A DNA stretch of 64,000 bases from an uncultured Duncaniella sp. (GCA_910586665.1 CAJUIX010000017.1:3123-67122); one strand, 5' to 3'. Counted from the stretch's first letter, positions 1-8,890 are shown. The notes: generated by a model not told the origin, from the sequence alone. Translations and numbers: made by a program.

Positions 1-1
1 T

Positions 2-1678
2 TCCAACTGTTTCTCGGTCGCGTCGAAGGAGTATGACTACGAAGGTCAGAACTATATTATTTATCCTATCAAGGTCAACCAGATGCGTCCTGTGGTCGAG
101 GAAATCGTCACCCACGGCGAGAAGTTCAACATCGGTCTCGAGGCCGGTTCCAAACCCGAGCTTCATGCCGTGCTCGCGACCAACATAAAGGAGAACGCCC
201 TCATCATCTGCAACGGCTACAAGGACCAGACCTATATCGAGCTCGCGCTGCTGGCTCAGAAGATGGGCCGCAGGATATATCTTGTGGTTGAGAAGCTCAA
301 CGAGCTCCGCATCATTCTCGAGGTGGCCAAGCGCATAGGCATCGACCCCAACGTAGGCATCCGCATCAAGCTTGCCTCCTCCGGCTCCGGCAAGTGGGAG
401 ACGAGCGGCGGCGATGTGTCGAAATTCGGCCTCAACTCTTCGGAGCTTCTCGAGGCTCTCGACTTCATGGAGCGCAACAAGATGAAGCACTGCCTGAAGC
501 TCATACATTTCCACATCGGTAGTCAGATTACCAAGATACGCCGCATCAAGACGGCCATCCGCGAGGCGGCGCAGTTCTATGTGCAGCTCACGCAGATGGG
601 CTTCGACATTGACTTCATGGACATAGGTGGCGGCCTCGGTGTCGACTATGACGGCACACGCAACTCCGCGTCGGGCAGCTCGATGAACTACAGCATCCAG
701 GAGTATGCCAACGATGCGGTGTCGACCATCGTCGACGCATGTGAGAAAAACAATATCAAGCAGCCCAACATCATCAATGAGAGCGGTCGTTCCCTGACAG
801 CGCACCACTCGGTGCTCGTCTTCGAAGTGCTTGAGACCACGCAGCTCCCGTTTTGGAAGGATTCCAAGGATATCGAGGAGACCGACCACGAACTGGCCAA
901 GGAACTTTATGATATATGGGACAAGCTCGACCAGCAGCGACTGCTTGAGAGCTGGCACGACGCCCTGCAGATTCGCGAGGAGGCTCTCGACCTCTTCAGC
1001 CTCGGTATGCTCGACCTGCGCACCCGCGCTCAGATTGAGGAACTCTTCTGGAGCATAGCCCGCGAGGTGGGCGACATCGCTGCCGGCATGAAGCACGCTC
1101 CCGAGGAGCTCCGCAAGGTGGCTAAGATGGTCCCCGACAAGTATTTCTGCAACTTCTCACTCTTCCAGTCGCTAACCGACTCCTGGGCGATTGACCAGGT
1201 GTTTCCCATAATCCCCCTCTCGCGCCTCGACGAGAAGCCGACACGCACCTGCACGCTCCAGGACATCACCTGTGACAGCGACGGAAAGATTTCGAATTTC
1301 ATATCGACCCACGGCGGCGTGGCTAACTCCCTTCCCGTTCATCCCGTGAAGCCGGGCGAGCCGTATTATCTGGGTGTTTTCCTTGTCGGAGCCTACCAGG
1401 AAATCCTTGGTGACATGCACAACCTCTTCGGCGACACTAATGCCGTGCACATTTCCGTCTACAAGGACCGCTATGAGATTGACCGTATCATCGACGGTGA
1501 GACTGTGGCCGATGTGCTCGACTATGTGCAGTTCAATCCCAAGAAACTCGTGCGCAATGTCGAGGCTTGGGTGACCTCCTCGATGAAGGCCGGCAAGATT
1601 ACTCCCGACGAAGGTCGCGAGTTCCTGAGTAACTACCGCTCGGGGCTCTACGGCTATACATATATAGAAAAAGACTGA
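2..1678 (+). CDS. speA: Biosynthetic arginine decarboxylase, 5' truncated by the window edge
   Basis: Pyridoxal-phosphate enzyme that decarboxylates arginine to agmatine, the first step of the agmatine route to polyamines. The reading frame is open from base 2, so the true start lies upstream. The 558 visible residues are most of the roughly 630-640 usual in this family. The segment YPIKVNQ (lysine codon at 71-73) is the PLP-lysine motif of the SpeA/alanine-racemase-fold decarboxylases, and GGGLGVDYDG and NESGR follow in the expected order. The C-terminal sheet domain ends at TGA 1676-1678. Only 5 bases separate it from truA, so the two are probably cotranscribed. Confidence 0.95.
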   Translation, partial: SNCFSVASKEYDYEGQNYIIYPIKVNQMRPVVEEIVTHGEKFNIGLEAGSKPELHAVLATNIKENALIICNGYKDQTYIELALLAQKMGRRIYLVVEKLNELRIILEVAKRIGIDPNVGIRIKLASSGSGKWETSGGDVSKFGLNSSELLEALDFMERNKMKHCLKLIHFHIGSQITKIRRIKTAIREAAQFYVQLTQMGFDIDFMDIGGGLGVDYDGTRNSASGSSMNYSIQEYANDAVSTIVDACEKNNIKQPNIINESGRSLTAHHSVLVFEVLETTQLPFWKDSKDIEETDHELAKELYDIWDKLDQQRLLESWHDALQIREEALDLFSLGMLDLRTRAQIEELFWSIAREVGDIAAGMKHAPEELRKVAKMVPDKYFCNFSLFQSLTDSWAIDQVFPIIPLSRLDEKPTRTCTLQDITCDSDGKISNFISTHGGVANSLPVHPVKPGEPYYLGVFLVGAYQEILGDMHNLFGDTNAVHISVYKDRYEIDRIIDGETVADVLDYVQFNPKKLVRNVEAWVTSSMKAGKITPDEGREFLSNYRSGLYGYTYIEKD

Positions 1679-1683
1679 CGGCG

Positions 1684-2424
1684 GTGGGGCAGACGAGATA
1701 TTTCATGCGTCTTTCCTATCGCGGCGCCCCTTTCCACGGCTGGCAGTGCCAGCCGGGAGAGGTGACGGTGCAGTCGGTCATCGAGGATGCCCTTTCGAAG
1801 GTGATGCGCCGGGAGATGAAGATTGTCGGTGCCGGGCGCACTGACACCGGCGTCAATGCCCGCATGATGGTGGCCCACTTTGATGTCGACACCCCGATTG
1901 AAGAGCCGGCGCGCCTCGTCCGCAATCTCAATGCCATCGTCGGTAAGGATATTGCCATTGAGGAAATCTATGAGGTGGATCCTGACAAACATGCACGCTT
2001 CGATGCCACCTCACGCACCTACCATTATTATGCCGTCACGAGCAAGTCGCCATTCTTCTATCCCCTGAGCTGGAAGGCTCCCGACAATCTTGATTTTGAA
2101 AAGATGAACGAGGCGGCGGCATTGCTGCTCACCACCTCGGACTTTACCTCCTTTGCAAAACTCCATACCGATGCCAAGACCAATATCTGCCGCGTCAGCC
2201 GTGCGCGGTGGGAGAGGGTGAGTGATGACTGCTGGGTTTTCGTCATTACTGCCGACCGCTTCCTGCGCAATATGGTAAGGGCCGTAGTCGGGACATTGGT
2301 CGATGTGGGGCGCGGCAAGATGTCGGTCGAGGAGTTTGCCCGTGTCATAGAGCGCCGCGACCGCTGCGCTGCCGGCACGTCGATGCCCGGTCACGCCCTT
2401 TTCCTATGGGAGGTGACATATTGA
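1684..2424 (+). CDS. truA: tRNA pseudouridine(38-40) synthase TruA
   Basis: Converts U38-U40 of the tRNA anticodon arm to pseudouridine. The 246 residues match the family length. The catalytic aspartate is D54 in GAGRTDTGVNA, and FLRNMVRAVVGTL is the conserved C-terminal motif. The start chosen is GTG at 1684, right after the speA stop; an in-frame ATG at 1705 would remove part of the first beta strand (TRYFMRLSY) and is less likely. glsA follows after 12 bases, so speA-truA-glsA looks like one rightward transcript. Confidence 0.95.
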   Translation: MGQTRYFMRLSYRGAPFHGWQCQPGEVTVQSVIEDALSKVMRREMKIVGAGRTDTGVNARMMVAHFDVDTPIEEPARLVRNLNAIVGKDIAIEEIYEVDPDKHARFDATSRTYHYYAVTSKSPFFYPLSWKAPDNLDFEKMNEAAALLLTTSDFTSFAKLHTDAKTNICRVSRARWERVSDDCWVFVITADRFLRNMVRAVVGTLVDVGRGKMSVEEFARVIERRDRCAAGTSMPGHALFLWEVTY

Positions 2425-2436
2425 AAGAACGACACA

Positions 2437-3351
2437 ATGGACTATAAGAAGATTTTAGAAGAAATCGCTATCGAGATTGAGCCGCTGCGCAATGTCGGGC
2501 GCCAGGCCGACTATATCCCGGCCCTTGCTAAGGTTAATCCCGACCGTTTCGGTATATGTATAACCACTGTATCCGGCGAGACTATCGGGCTGGGTGATAT
2601 CGACGAGCCATTTTCAATACAGAGTGTCACAAAGGTGTTCTCTCTGTCGATGAGCCTGTCGTTTCTTGGCGAAAACCTATGGCGCAGGGTAGGAAAAGAG
2701 CCGTCGGGGGCGGCTTTCAACTCGCTCATACAGCTCGAACTTGACCGGGGCATCCCGCGTAACCCCTTTATCAACGCCGGGGCTATAGTCCTGGCGGATA
2801 TTCTGATGTCGCGGCTCGAAAACCCGGAGGAGGACTATCTTTCGTTCATAAGGCAGCTTGCGGGTGATGACAGCATTGTCTATGACCGCGAAGTGGCGCG
2901 CTCGGAGCGCGAGAAGGGATATATAAATGCCGCTATTGCCAATATGTTGAAGTATTATGGCAATCTTGACAATGACATTGAGGCTGTCCTCAGGTTTTAT
3001 TTCCTGCAATGTTCGGTGGAGATGAGCTGTCGGCAGCTTTCGCGTGCCTTCCTTCCCTTTGCCGACCGCGCATCGGAGTTCTCGTTTGGCAATGTGAGGC
3101 TCAGTTCGTCGCAGGTGAAGCGCATCAATGCCATTATGCAGACCTGCGGCTTCTACAATGACGCGGGGGAATACTCTTATCTCGTCGGGCTTCCCGGAAA
3201 GAGCGGTGTCGGTGGCGGGATAGGCGCCGTCTATCCCCAGTGCTACGCTGTGGCTGCATGGAGTCCGCGCCTCAACGACAAAGGCAACTCCGTCATGGGA
3301 ATGAAGGCTCTGGAACTCCTCACCACCTATACAAACGAGTCAATTTTTTAA
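2437..3351 (+). CDS. glsA: Glutaminase (serine-dependent beta-lactamase fold)
   Basis: Hydrolyses glutamine to glutamate and ammonia. The 304 residues fit bacterial glutaminase A. The SxxK catalytic pair is S63-V-T-K66 in FSIQSVTKVFSLS. NPFINAGAI and the C-terminal LPGKSGVGGGI segment, which carries the oxyanion and substrate residues, are intact. It closes the rightward run that begins with speA. A palindromic REP-like unit lies just after the stop and could serve as a terminator between this gene and the convergent transporter. Confidence 0.95.
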   Translation: MDYKKILEEIAIEIEPLRNVGRQADYIPALAKVNPDRFGICITTVSGETIGLGDIDEPFSIQSVTKVFSLSMSLSFLGENLWRRVGKEPSGAAFNSLIQLELDRGIPRNPFINAGAIVLADILMSRLENPEEDYLSFIRQLAGDDSIVYDREVARSEREKGYINAAIANMLKYYGNLDNDIEAVLRFYFLQCSVEMSCRQLSRAFLPFADRASEFSFGNVRLSSSQVKRINAIMQTCGFYNDAGEYSYLVGLPGKSGVGGGIGAVYPQCYAVAAWSPRLNDKGNSVMGMKALELLTTYTNESIF

Positions 3352-3372
3352 TATGCTGTAGTGCCGATTTCT

Positions 3373-3402
3373 TATAGGGATGTTGCACGCAACGTCCCTA
3401 TA
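3373..3402. repeat. REP-like palindrome, unit 1
   Basis: A 30-base near-perfect palindrome: arms TATAGGGATGTTGC and GCAACGTCCCTATA, one wobble mismatch. It belongs to the dispersed TAGGGACG family also seen near 6.3, 21.8, 22.5, 34.4 and 46.6 kb. It sits between the convergent glsA and transporter genes, where the stem may act as a bidirectional terminator. Confidence 0.85.
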
Positions 3403-3421
3403 GCCTGAAAATTTGTATATT

Positions 3422-5083
3422 TCAGATAAAGCACAGGATTATCAGCTGGGCTATGATGACGCGGCAGAACATTGAGAGGGGGTAGACTGTGGCATAGCTG
3501 ACTGTGGCGTAGTCGCCGGGGACGATGTCGTTGGCATAGTTGAGGGCCATAGGATTGGCCATACTGCCGCAGAGCATGCCGCAGGTAAGCCCGAAATCGA
3601 GACGGAAGCATTTCATAGCCACGACCCCCATAATCAATACCGGGACTACCGTTATCAGGAAGCCCAGCAGTATCCACAGCAGTCCTTCGGATCGCATGAT
3701 TGTGTCGAGAAACTGTGCACCGGCGTCGAGCCCGAGGCAGGCGAGATAGAGCGAGAGTCCTATGCCGCGCAGCATGAGGTTGGCGCTACGCGTTGTGTAG
3801 GTGACGAGTCGGAACTGCGGTCCGAACCTGCCGATGAGTATACCTATGATAATGGGACCTCCGGCCAGGCCGAGCTTTATCGGGGTAGAGATGCCGGGTA
3901 TGGCTATGGGTATTGAGCCTATGACGAGGCCGAGCACGATGCCGATGAAGATTGCACCGAGGTTGGGGTCTTTGAGCTTAATGGCAGTGTTGCCGAGGAG
4001 CTGCTCGACCTTCTCGATGTCGGCCGCGCTGCCGACTACGGTAAGGTCGTCGCCGAGCTGGAGGACGAGTTCGGGGGTGGCGAGCAGGTGCATACCGCTG
4101 CGTGTGACGCGGCTGATGTTGATGTGATACTGGTTGCGCAGACGGAGCGAGCCGAGTTTCTTACCATTTATGGCAGGGCGGCTGACTATGATTTTGCGCG
4201 ATATGAGCTGGTTGTCAATCGAATTCCAGTCGATATCCTTCTTGTTCCAGTCGCGGGCCTCCTGCGTGCCGAAGAGGACTTTGAGTTTGGAGCAGTCCTC
4301 AGGAGTGGTTATGACGAGCAGGTGGTCATCCTTGTGGAGCACGGTGTCGGAATCGGGGATGGTCACCGTGTCGTCGCGCCATAGGCGTGAGATGACAAAC
4401 TTGGTTTTGGTGACAGCCGAAATCTCGCGCACGGTCATGTCGTAGACAGCCGGATTGCATATCCTGAACTCGGCGATGAAGGTCGAGTCGGCCTCCTCCT
4501 GTGGGGCGGAAAGTGGTACGCCGGGCGACATGAAGCACTTCCGTATCAGTATGATTGCGAGAATCACGCCGACCACGCCGAGGGGATAGGTGACAGCACA
4601 GCTGAGTGCCGCGCCGTTGGCCGAGAGCCCGAGCTGTTCCAGAGCCTGCTGCGCCGCGCCGAGGGCGGGAGTGTTGGTGGTCGCTCCGCAGAGCAGACCT
4701 GTGGCCTCGCCGATAGGCACCCCGAAGCCGAAACTTATAAGTATGGTCATGAGTGTGCCTATGATTATGACTCCGAGGCCGAGCAGGTTAAGTTCCATGC
4801 CCCCCTTGCGGAAGGAGCTGAAGAAGCCGGGGCCCACTTTCAGACCGAGCTCGTAGACGAATAGGACGAGGCCGAGGTTCTCCGTATAGTGGAGTATGAC
4901 CGGGTCGATTGACAGCCCGATGTGTCCGGCGAGGATGCCGGCGAAGAAGACGAAGGTGACTCCGAGCGAGATGCCCCACACGCGGACTTTGCCCAAGGCG
5001 AGTCCCACCGCGATGATTATCGAGATGATGATGACTGCCTGGAGCGGCGAGTGGGTCATGAATATGTCATAAATCCAATCCAT
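3422..5083 (-). CDS. Putative anion transporter of the AspT/YidE-YbjL duplication family
   Basis: 553-residue inner-membrane protein. The order is an N-terminal block of about five membrane helices (the AspT/YidE/YbjL duplication), two TrkA-C (RCK_C) domains in the middle third (FRICNPAVYDMTVREI and LISRKIIVSRPAINGKKLGSLRL), and a second membrane block with the signature LCGSMANPMALNYANDI. This architecture is the aspartate:alanine exchanger family; many Bacteroidales members have no known substrate. It stands alone, convergent with glsA and divergent from prfB. The exchange substrate cannot be read from the sequence. Confidence 0.85.
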   Translation of the reverse strand: MDWIYDIFMTHSPLQAVIIISIIIAVGLALGKVRVWGISLGVTFVFFAGILAGHIGLSIDPVILHYTENLGLVLFVYELGLKVGPGFFSSFRKGGMELNLLGLGVIIIGTLMTILISFGFGVPIGEATGLLCGATTNTPALGAAQQALEQLGLSANGAALSCAVTYPLGVVGVILAIILIRKCFMSPGVPLSAPQEEADSTFIAEFRICNPAVYDMTVREISAVTKTKFVISRLWRDDTVTIPDSDTVLHKDDHLLVITTPEDCSKLKVLFGTQEARDWNKKDIDWNSIDNQLISRKIIVSRPAINGKKLGSLRLRNQYHINISRVTRSGMHLLATPELVLQLGDDLTVVGSAADIEKVEQLLGNTAIKLKDPNLGAIFIGIVLGLVIGSIPIAIPGISTPIKLGLAGGPIIIGILIGRFGPQFRLVTYTTRSANLMLRGIGLSLYLACLGLDAGAQFLDTIMRSEGLLWILLGFLITVVPVLIMGVVAMKCFRLDFGLTCGMLCGSMANPMALNYANDIVPGDYATVSYATVYPLSMFCRVIIAQLIILCFI

Positions 5084-5107
5084 GCGGCAAAATTAATAAA
5101 TAATGCG

Positions 5108-5115
5108 TAAATTTG
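5108..5115 (+). promoter_or_regulatory. TAAATTTG -7 box upstream of prfB
   Basis: TAAATTTG matches the Bacteroidetes TAnnTTTG box and ends 42 bases before the prfB ATG. No clear TTTG is present 20 bases further upstream, so the call is tentative. Confidence 0.45.
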
Positions 5116-5157
5116 CAGAGAATATTGATTAATAACCCCGTTTCACAGGTAGAAAAT

Positions 5158-6274
5158 ATGATTACTCAGGAACAATTAAAAGAGACTTTTGAGCGCAAGC
5201 TGGCGCTGAGGAGGTATCTTTGACATCGACAACAAGAAAATCCAGGTAGAGGAGGAGGAACTCCGCACACATGTGCCCGACTTTTGGGAACACCCCAAGG
5301 AGGCGCAGGCACAGATGAAGAAAATCAAGGATCTCCAGGCGTGGATCGACGGCTATGAGGAGATTGACAAGACGGTCAACGAGCTTCAGCTCGCCTGGGA
5401 CTTCCTCAAGGAAGGACTGGTCGAGGAGAGTGAAATTGACGCGCTTTATAATTCGGCTATCGAAAAAATCGAGAAGCTGGAGCTTCGCAATATGCTCCGC
5501 CGCGAGGAGGACAAGCTCGGAGTGGTGCTGAAAATCAACTCTGGGGCCGGCGGTACCGAGAGCCAGGACTGGGCCTCGATGTTGATGCGCATGTATCTCC
5601 GCTGGTGTGAGGCCCACGGCTACAAGACCTCTATCGCCAACCTTCTCGAGGGTGACGAGGCCGGCATCAAGTCGTGTACTATCAACGTTGAGGGTGACTT
5701 TGCCTACGGCTACCTCAAGAGCGAGAACGGCGTCCACCGCCTCGTGCGCGTGTCACCCTACAATGCCCAGGGCAAGCGCATGACCTCATTCGCATCGGTA
5801 TTCGTGACCCCTCTTGTCGACGATACAATCGAGGTGAAGGTTGACCCGGCGCTTCTTTCGTGGGACACCTTCCGCTCCGGCGGTGCCGGCGGTCAGAACG
5901 TCAACAAGGTGGAGTCGGGCGTGCGCCTGCGCTACCAGTTCACCGACCCCTATACCGGCGAGCAGGAGGAAATCCTCATCGAGAACACCGAGACGCGCGA
6001 CCAGCCCAAGAACAAGGAGAATGCCATGCGACAGCTGCGCTCTATCCTATATGACAAAGAGTTGCAACACCGTCTCCAGGAGCAGGCCAAGATTGAGGCC
6101 GGCAAGATGAAGATTGAGTGGGGTTCGCAGATACGCAGCTACGTCTTCGACGACCGCCGCGTCAAGGACCACCGCACCAACTATCAGACTTCGGACGTCA
6201 ACGGAGTCATGGACGGCGACCTCGACGCCTTCATCAAGGCCTACCTCATGGAATTCGCCGCCACAGAGGAATAA
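5158..6274 (+). CDS. prfB: Peptide chain release factor 2, with programmed +1 frameshift
   Basis: RF2 releases peptides at UGA and UAA. The gene is split: ATG at 5158 opens 21 codons ending at an in-frame TGA (5221-5223). Skipping the T at 5221 continues in frame from GAC 5222 to the stop at 6274, giving 371 residues, the usual RF2 length. The slip site is the classical one: AGGAGG Shine-Dalgarno-like hexamer (5209-5214), then TAT CTT TGA C. Low RF2 would slow reading of its own UGA and favour the shift, an autoregulatory loop. The GGQ catalytic motif is residues 244-246. The stop-codon recognition tripeptide reads SPY (199-201) where Escherichia coli has SPF. A conventional ORF call would start at GTG 5273 and lose the N-terminal domain. 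Confidence 0.96.
5209..5224 (+). promoter_or_regulatory. RF2 programmed frameshift signal
   Basis: AGGAGG, then TAT CTT TGA C. The hexamer acts as an internal Shine-Dalgarno, the ribosome slips on CTT, and the UGA followed by C is a weak stop. Reading moves +1 and continues into the long prfB frame. Confidence 0.95.
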
Positions 6275-6303
6275 CCCTTCAGTCTATACGCAAAATATTG
6301 TTT

Positions 6304-6399
6304 GTAGGGACGCGGCGTGCCGCGTATGCCGAATAAGGAACACATTATAGTATGTATTTCGTCGGGCATACGCGGCACGTCGCGTCCCTGCGTCCCTAC
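6304..6399. repeat. REP-like inverted pair, locus 2
   Basis: Two palindromic units in opposite orientation. The left begins GTAGGGACGCGGCGTGCC and the right ends CGCGTCCCTGCGTCCCTAC; between them the GGCATACGCGGCACG segment is repeated inverted. Same TAGGGACG head as the other five loci. It lies between prfB and the convergent acetyltransferase and can fold as one long hairpin. Confidence 0.85.
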
Positions 6400-6429
6400 T
6401 TTGTAACATCCAGCCTTATTGCGAAATAA

Positions 6430-6975
6430 TTAATTCTTAATTCTGATAATCTTAGCCGGAACACCTCCGACAATTGCATTATCAGGAATATCCTTTGTTA
6501 CTACCGAATTTGCCCCTACTGTAACATTATTGCCTATTTTGACAGCACCAAGAATTCTTGCACCAATACCAAAATAGCAGTTATCACCAACAATGGTTAT
6601 TTCATCGGTCTCTTCCTCATACTTGTTTCCAAACACAACACCCGAGACTATAGTACAATTCTTCCCGATACGGCAATGTTTGCCTATATGAGTAAATCCT
6701 CCGGCATGATATATGCGTAATCCTGCTCCAACCGTGCCCGGGTATATTGTAATATTGAGCTTAAAACTGAGGCGTTTATACATTAATTTATGCCATAAAC
6801 GAGCAAGTTTATGCCACCCTCCTTTGTTCATGTGGAATTCTTCCAAACGTATATGCTTTATCAGTCTGAATATATACCAGGATTCATTATTGGCTATCTT
6901 GTCCTTTAATGAAGGAGCTGTATCAAAACGTTTCAAATCTTTTGATACAATTTCATTAAGTTCTTCTCGTGTCAT
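6430..6975 (-). CDS. Serine acetyltransferase-like hexapeptide-repeat transferase
   Basis: 181 residues. An alpha-helical N-terminal part (about 1-75) is followed by a left-handed beta helix with hexapeptide repeats (IGKHCRIGKNCTIVSG, VGDNCYFGIGARILGAVKIGNNVTVGANSVVTKDIP) and the typical end IVGGVPAKIIRI. CysE-type and glycan O-acetyltransferases both look like this. The catalytic-type histidine lies in IYHAGGFTHIG. The gene is strikingly AT-rich against its neighbours and sits alone beside a REP pair, which suggests transfer from elsewhere. No capsule or cysteine genes lie next to it, so the acceptor is unknown. Confidence 0.8.
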   Translation of the reverse strand: MTREELNEIVSKDLKRFDTAPSLKDKIANNESWYIFRLIKHIRLEEFHMNKGGWHKLARLWHKLMYKRLSFKLNITIYPGTVGAGLRIYHAGGFTHIGKHCRIGKNCTIVSGVVFGNKYEEETDEITIVGDNCYFGIGARILGAVKIGNNVTVGANSVVTKDIPDNAIVGGVPAKIIRIKN

Positions 6976-7022
6976 TTTTATTTGAATATTTCCCCGTCCC
7001 CCCGGAAACTTATAATAATCAT

Positions 7023-7280
7023 TAAAAATTGCAGAAGCGTGGAACGATGTTCTGATTATCTCACAAGAGGCATCGCCAAACGCCCACCATAGAATAAACA
7101 GTCCACTCCCACGCCTTTATCGAATATCATAATTCCCCTTGTCGGGGAGTGGATATACGACAAGCATGAGCGATTCTTTGACTGCTCTTTCCTCTATGGT
7201 ATAAAATTGGCGATTTTACTTGTGAAGGATAAAGCAAGAAACGCTTCAAATGATATTTAGTTAGAGCCAGCTCTCTGACT
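7023..7280 (-). ncRNA. Candidate structured RNA, copy A (about 258 nt)
   Basis: Read on the minus strand, a TATTTTTG box (7293-7286) is followed by a 5' hairpin GTCAG-AGAG-CTGGC (7279-7266). A long nested rod comes next, with stems TTATC/GATAA (7232-7228 with 7060-7056), CACAAG/CTTGTG (7224-7219 with 7067-7062), ATCGCCAA/TTGGCGAT (7214-7207 with 7079-7072), ACCATAGA/TCTATGGT (7200-7193 with 7093-7086), CAGTC/GACTG (7184-7180 with 7103-7099), and inner CACTCCC/GGGAGTG. A CAGAA/TTCTG hairpin with a T run (7054-7024) ends it. A second copy at 37.1-37.4 kb keeps the fold with compensatory changes. It could instead be a long 5' leader of the acetyltransferase. Bacteroidales-1/6S-like RNA is a possible family, unconfirmed. 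Confidence 0.6.
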
Positions 7281-7285
7281 CGTTG

Positions 7286-7293
7286 CAAAAATA
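7286..7293 (-). promoter_or_regulatory. -7 box of structured RNA copy A
   Basis: On the minus strand this reads TATTTTTG, fitting TAnnTTTG, 6 nt before the AGAG-loop hairpin. The aligned position of copy B also has a TAnnTTTG box. No TTTG -33 element is evident in either. Confidence 0.5.
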
Positions 7294-7353
7294 CAGAAAA
7301 AATTAATAAATACTGTCGATTCCCGTAAATAATCGGTAACTATAATCTATAAT

Positions 7354-8781
7354 TTAATCCCAGCAGTCGGTTTCGGAGGCGATTTCGGGGATGGTCGAGG
7401 AGTGATAGACGGGGTCAAGGCCACGACGACGCTGATCGAGGTAGTCGCGGAGAAGTGTGACGGCATATTTCCCGAGCATGAGTATGGCCGCGAGGTTGCA
7501 GAGGGTCATGAGTGCCATCGTTATATCGGCAAAGCCCCATACGAGGTCGAGCGACATGACAGCCCCGGCATATACGATGCCTCCGACGAGGAGGCGGTAG
7601 AGACGGATGATGTTTTTGTTGTCGCGGATGAAGCGGATGTTGGTCTCGCCATAGTAATAATTAGCAATAATGCTCGTGAAGGCGAAGAAAAATATAGCCA
7701 CGCTGACGAAGGTCGAGCCGAAACTGTGGCCGCCGAAGCCGGCATCAATGGCCCGCTGCGTGAGCACTATGCCGTCGTGCCCCTCCATGAAGATGCCGCT
7801 ACAGAGGATGATAAAGGCCGTGGCGGTGCAGACGAGGAGGGTGTCGGTGTATACACCGAGAGTCTGAATGAGCCCCTGTTTCACGGGGTGGCTGACCGAG
7901 GCGGTGGCAGCTGCGTTGGGGGTAGAGCCTTCGCCGGCCTCGTTGCTGAAAAGTCCGCGCTTGACGCCCAGAATCATTGCCGCGCCGATAGTCCCGCCGA
8001 GGGCCTCGTTGAAGCCGAAAGCGTTGCTGACAATCATAGCTATGACTTCAGGGAAGCGGTGGATGTTGAGGATGATAATTACGATAGCCATAAGTATGTA
8101 GGCTATAGCCATGACCGGCACCACAATCTCGCTGAAACGGGAGATGCGCTGGATGCCGCCCCATATCACAGCGAGGGTCAGCAGACAGAGCCCCCAGGCG
8201 GTGAACTCGCGCGGGATGGCGAATGACATGTCGAGTGCGTTGGCCACAGTGTTGGACTGCACGGAGTTGAAGGCGAATCCGAATGTCAGGGTTATTAGGA
8301 CGGCGAAGGTGACGGCCCACCAGCGTTTGTGAAGCCCCTTGAGGATATAGTAGGCAGGGCCGCCCATGAACGACTTCTCCCCCTTGACCTTGAAGAGCTG
8401 TGCGAGGGTCGACTCGACAAAGGCGCTTGCCGCACCGAGCAGGGCTATGATCCACATCCAGAACACGGCGCCAGGGCCTCCGAGGGCTATCGCCGTGGCG
8501 ACACCTGCGAGGTTGCCTGTGCCGACTCGCGAGGCAATCGAGAGCGCGAAAGCCTGAAACGAGCTGATATTGCCGTGGGCCGGTGCGTCGTCCTTCCTCT
8601 TGTCGTTGGAGCGTTTGCCTGACTTCATGAGCAGGCGCAGCATCTCGCCCACCATGCGGAACTGGACGCCGCGGGTAGTTACAGTGAAGTAGGCCGCGGC
8701 GGCGAGGAGCACAGTCACCATAACATAGTCTGTCAGCACGCCGCTCACGGCGTTGACCATAGTCTGTAGATCAGCTTGCAT
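7354..8781 (-). CDS. Sodium:alanine/amino-acid symporter (AGCS family)
   Basis: 475-residue inner-membrane carrier of about 10-11 helices. Family features: FFTVTTRGVQF-like N-terminus (YFTVTTRGVQFRMV), the GTGNLAGVATAIALGGPGAVFWMW motif, and GGTIGAAMILGVKRGLFSNEAGEGSTPNAAA, which carries the Na+/substrate-binding NEAG. Imports alanine or glycine with Na+. Start ATG at 8781. A TATATTTG box lies 38 bases upstream (8826-8819). Monocistronic, divergent from the outer-membrane protein gene. Confidence 0.92.
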   Translation of the reverse strand: MQADLQTMVNAVSGVLTDYVMVTVLLAAAAYFTVTTRGVQFRMVGEMLRLLMKSGKRSNDKRKDDAPAHGNISSFQAFALSIASRVGTGNLAGVATAIALGGPGAVFWMWIIALLGAASAFVESTLAQLFKVKGEKSFMGGPAYYILKGLHKRWWAVTFAVLITLTFGFAFNSVQSNTVANALDMSFAIPREFTAWGLCLLTLAVIWGGIQRISRFSEIVVPVMAIAYILMAIVIIILNIHRFPEVIAMIVSNAFGFNEALGGTIGAAMILGVKRGLFSNEAGEGSTPNAAATASVSHPVKQGLIQTLGVYTDTLLVCTATAFIILCSGIFMEGHDGIVLTQRAIDAGFGGHSFGSTFVSVAIFFFAFTSIIANYYYGETNIRFIRDNKNIIRLYRLLVGGIVYAGAVMSLDLVWGFADITMALMTLCNLAAILMLGKYAVTLLRDYLDQRRRGLDPVYHSSTIPEIASETDCWD

Positions 8782-8818
8782 TTCGTAGTCAGAGGGGGAG
8801 GCTTAGGATTATGATATG

Positions 8819-8826
8819 CAAATATA
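8819..8826 (-). promoter_or_regulatory. -7 box for the AGCS symporter
   Basis: TATATTTG on the minus strand, 38 bases before the ATG; no convincing -33 partner. Confidence 0.4.
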
Positions 8827-8890
8827 ACATTTTTTCGCGTATTTTGGCTCACGGAGAATGGGCTGGACTTGAATTTGTCCACTTTTGTGT

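Noticed and set aside
7081..7150. A short ORF (about 35 codons) on the minus strand across the structured RNA copy A
   Set aside because: Copy B breaks the frame with stops while keeping the base-pairing, so conservation is at the RNA level.
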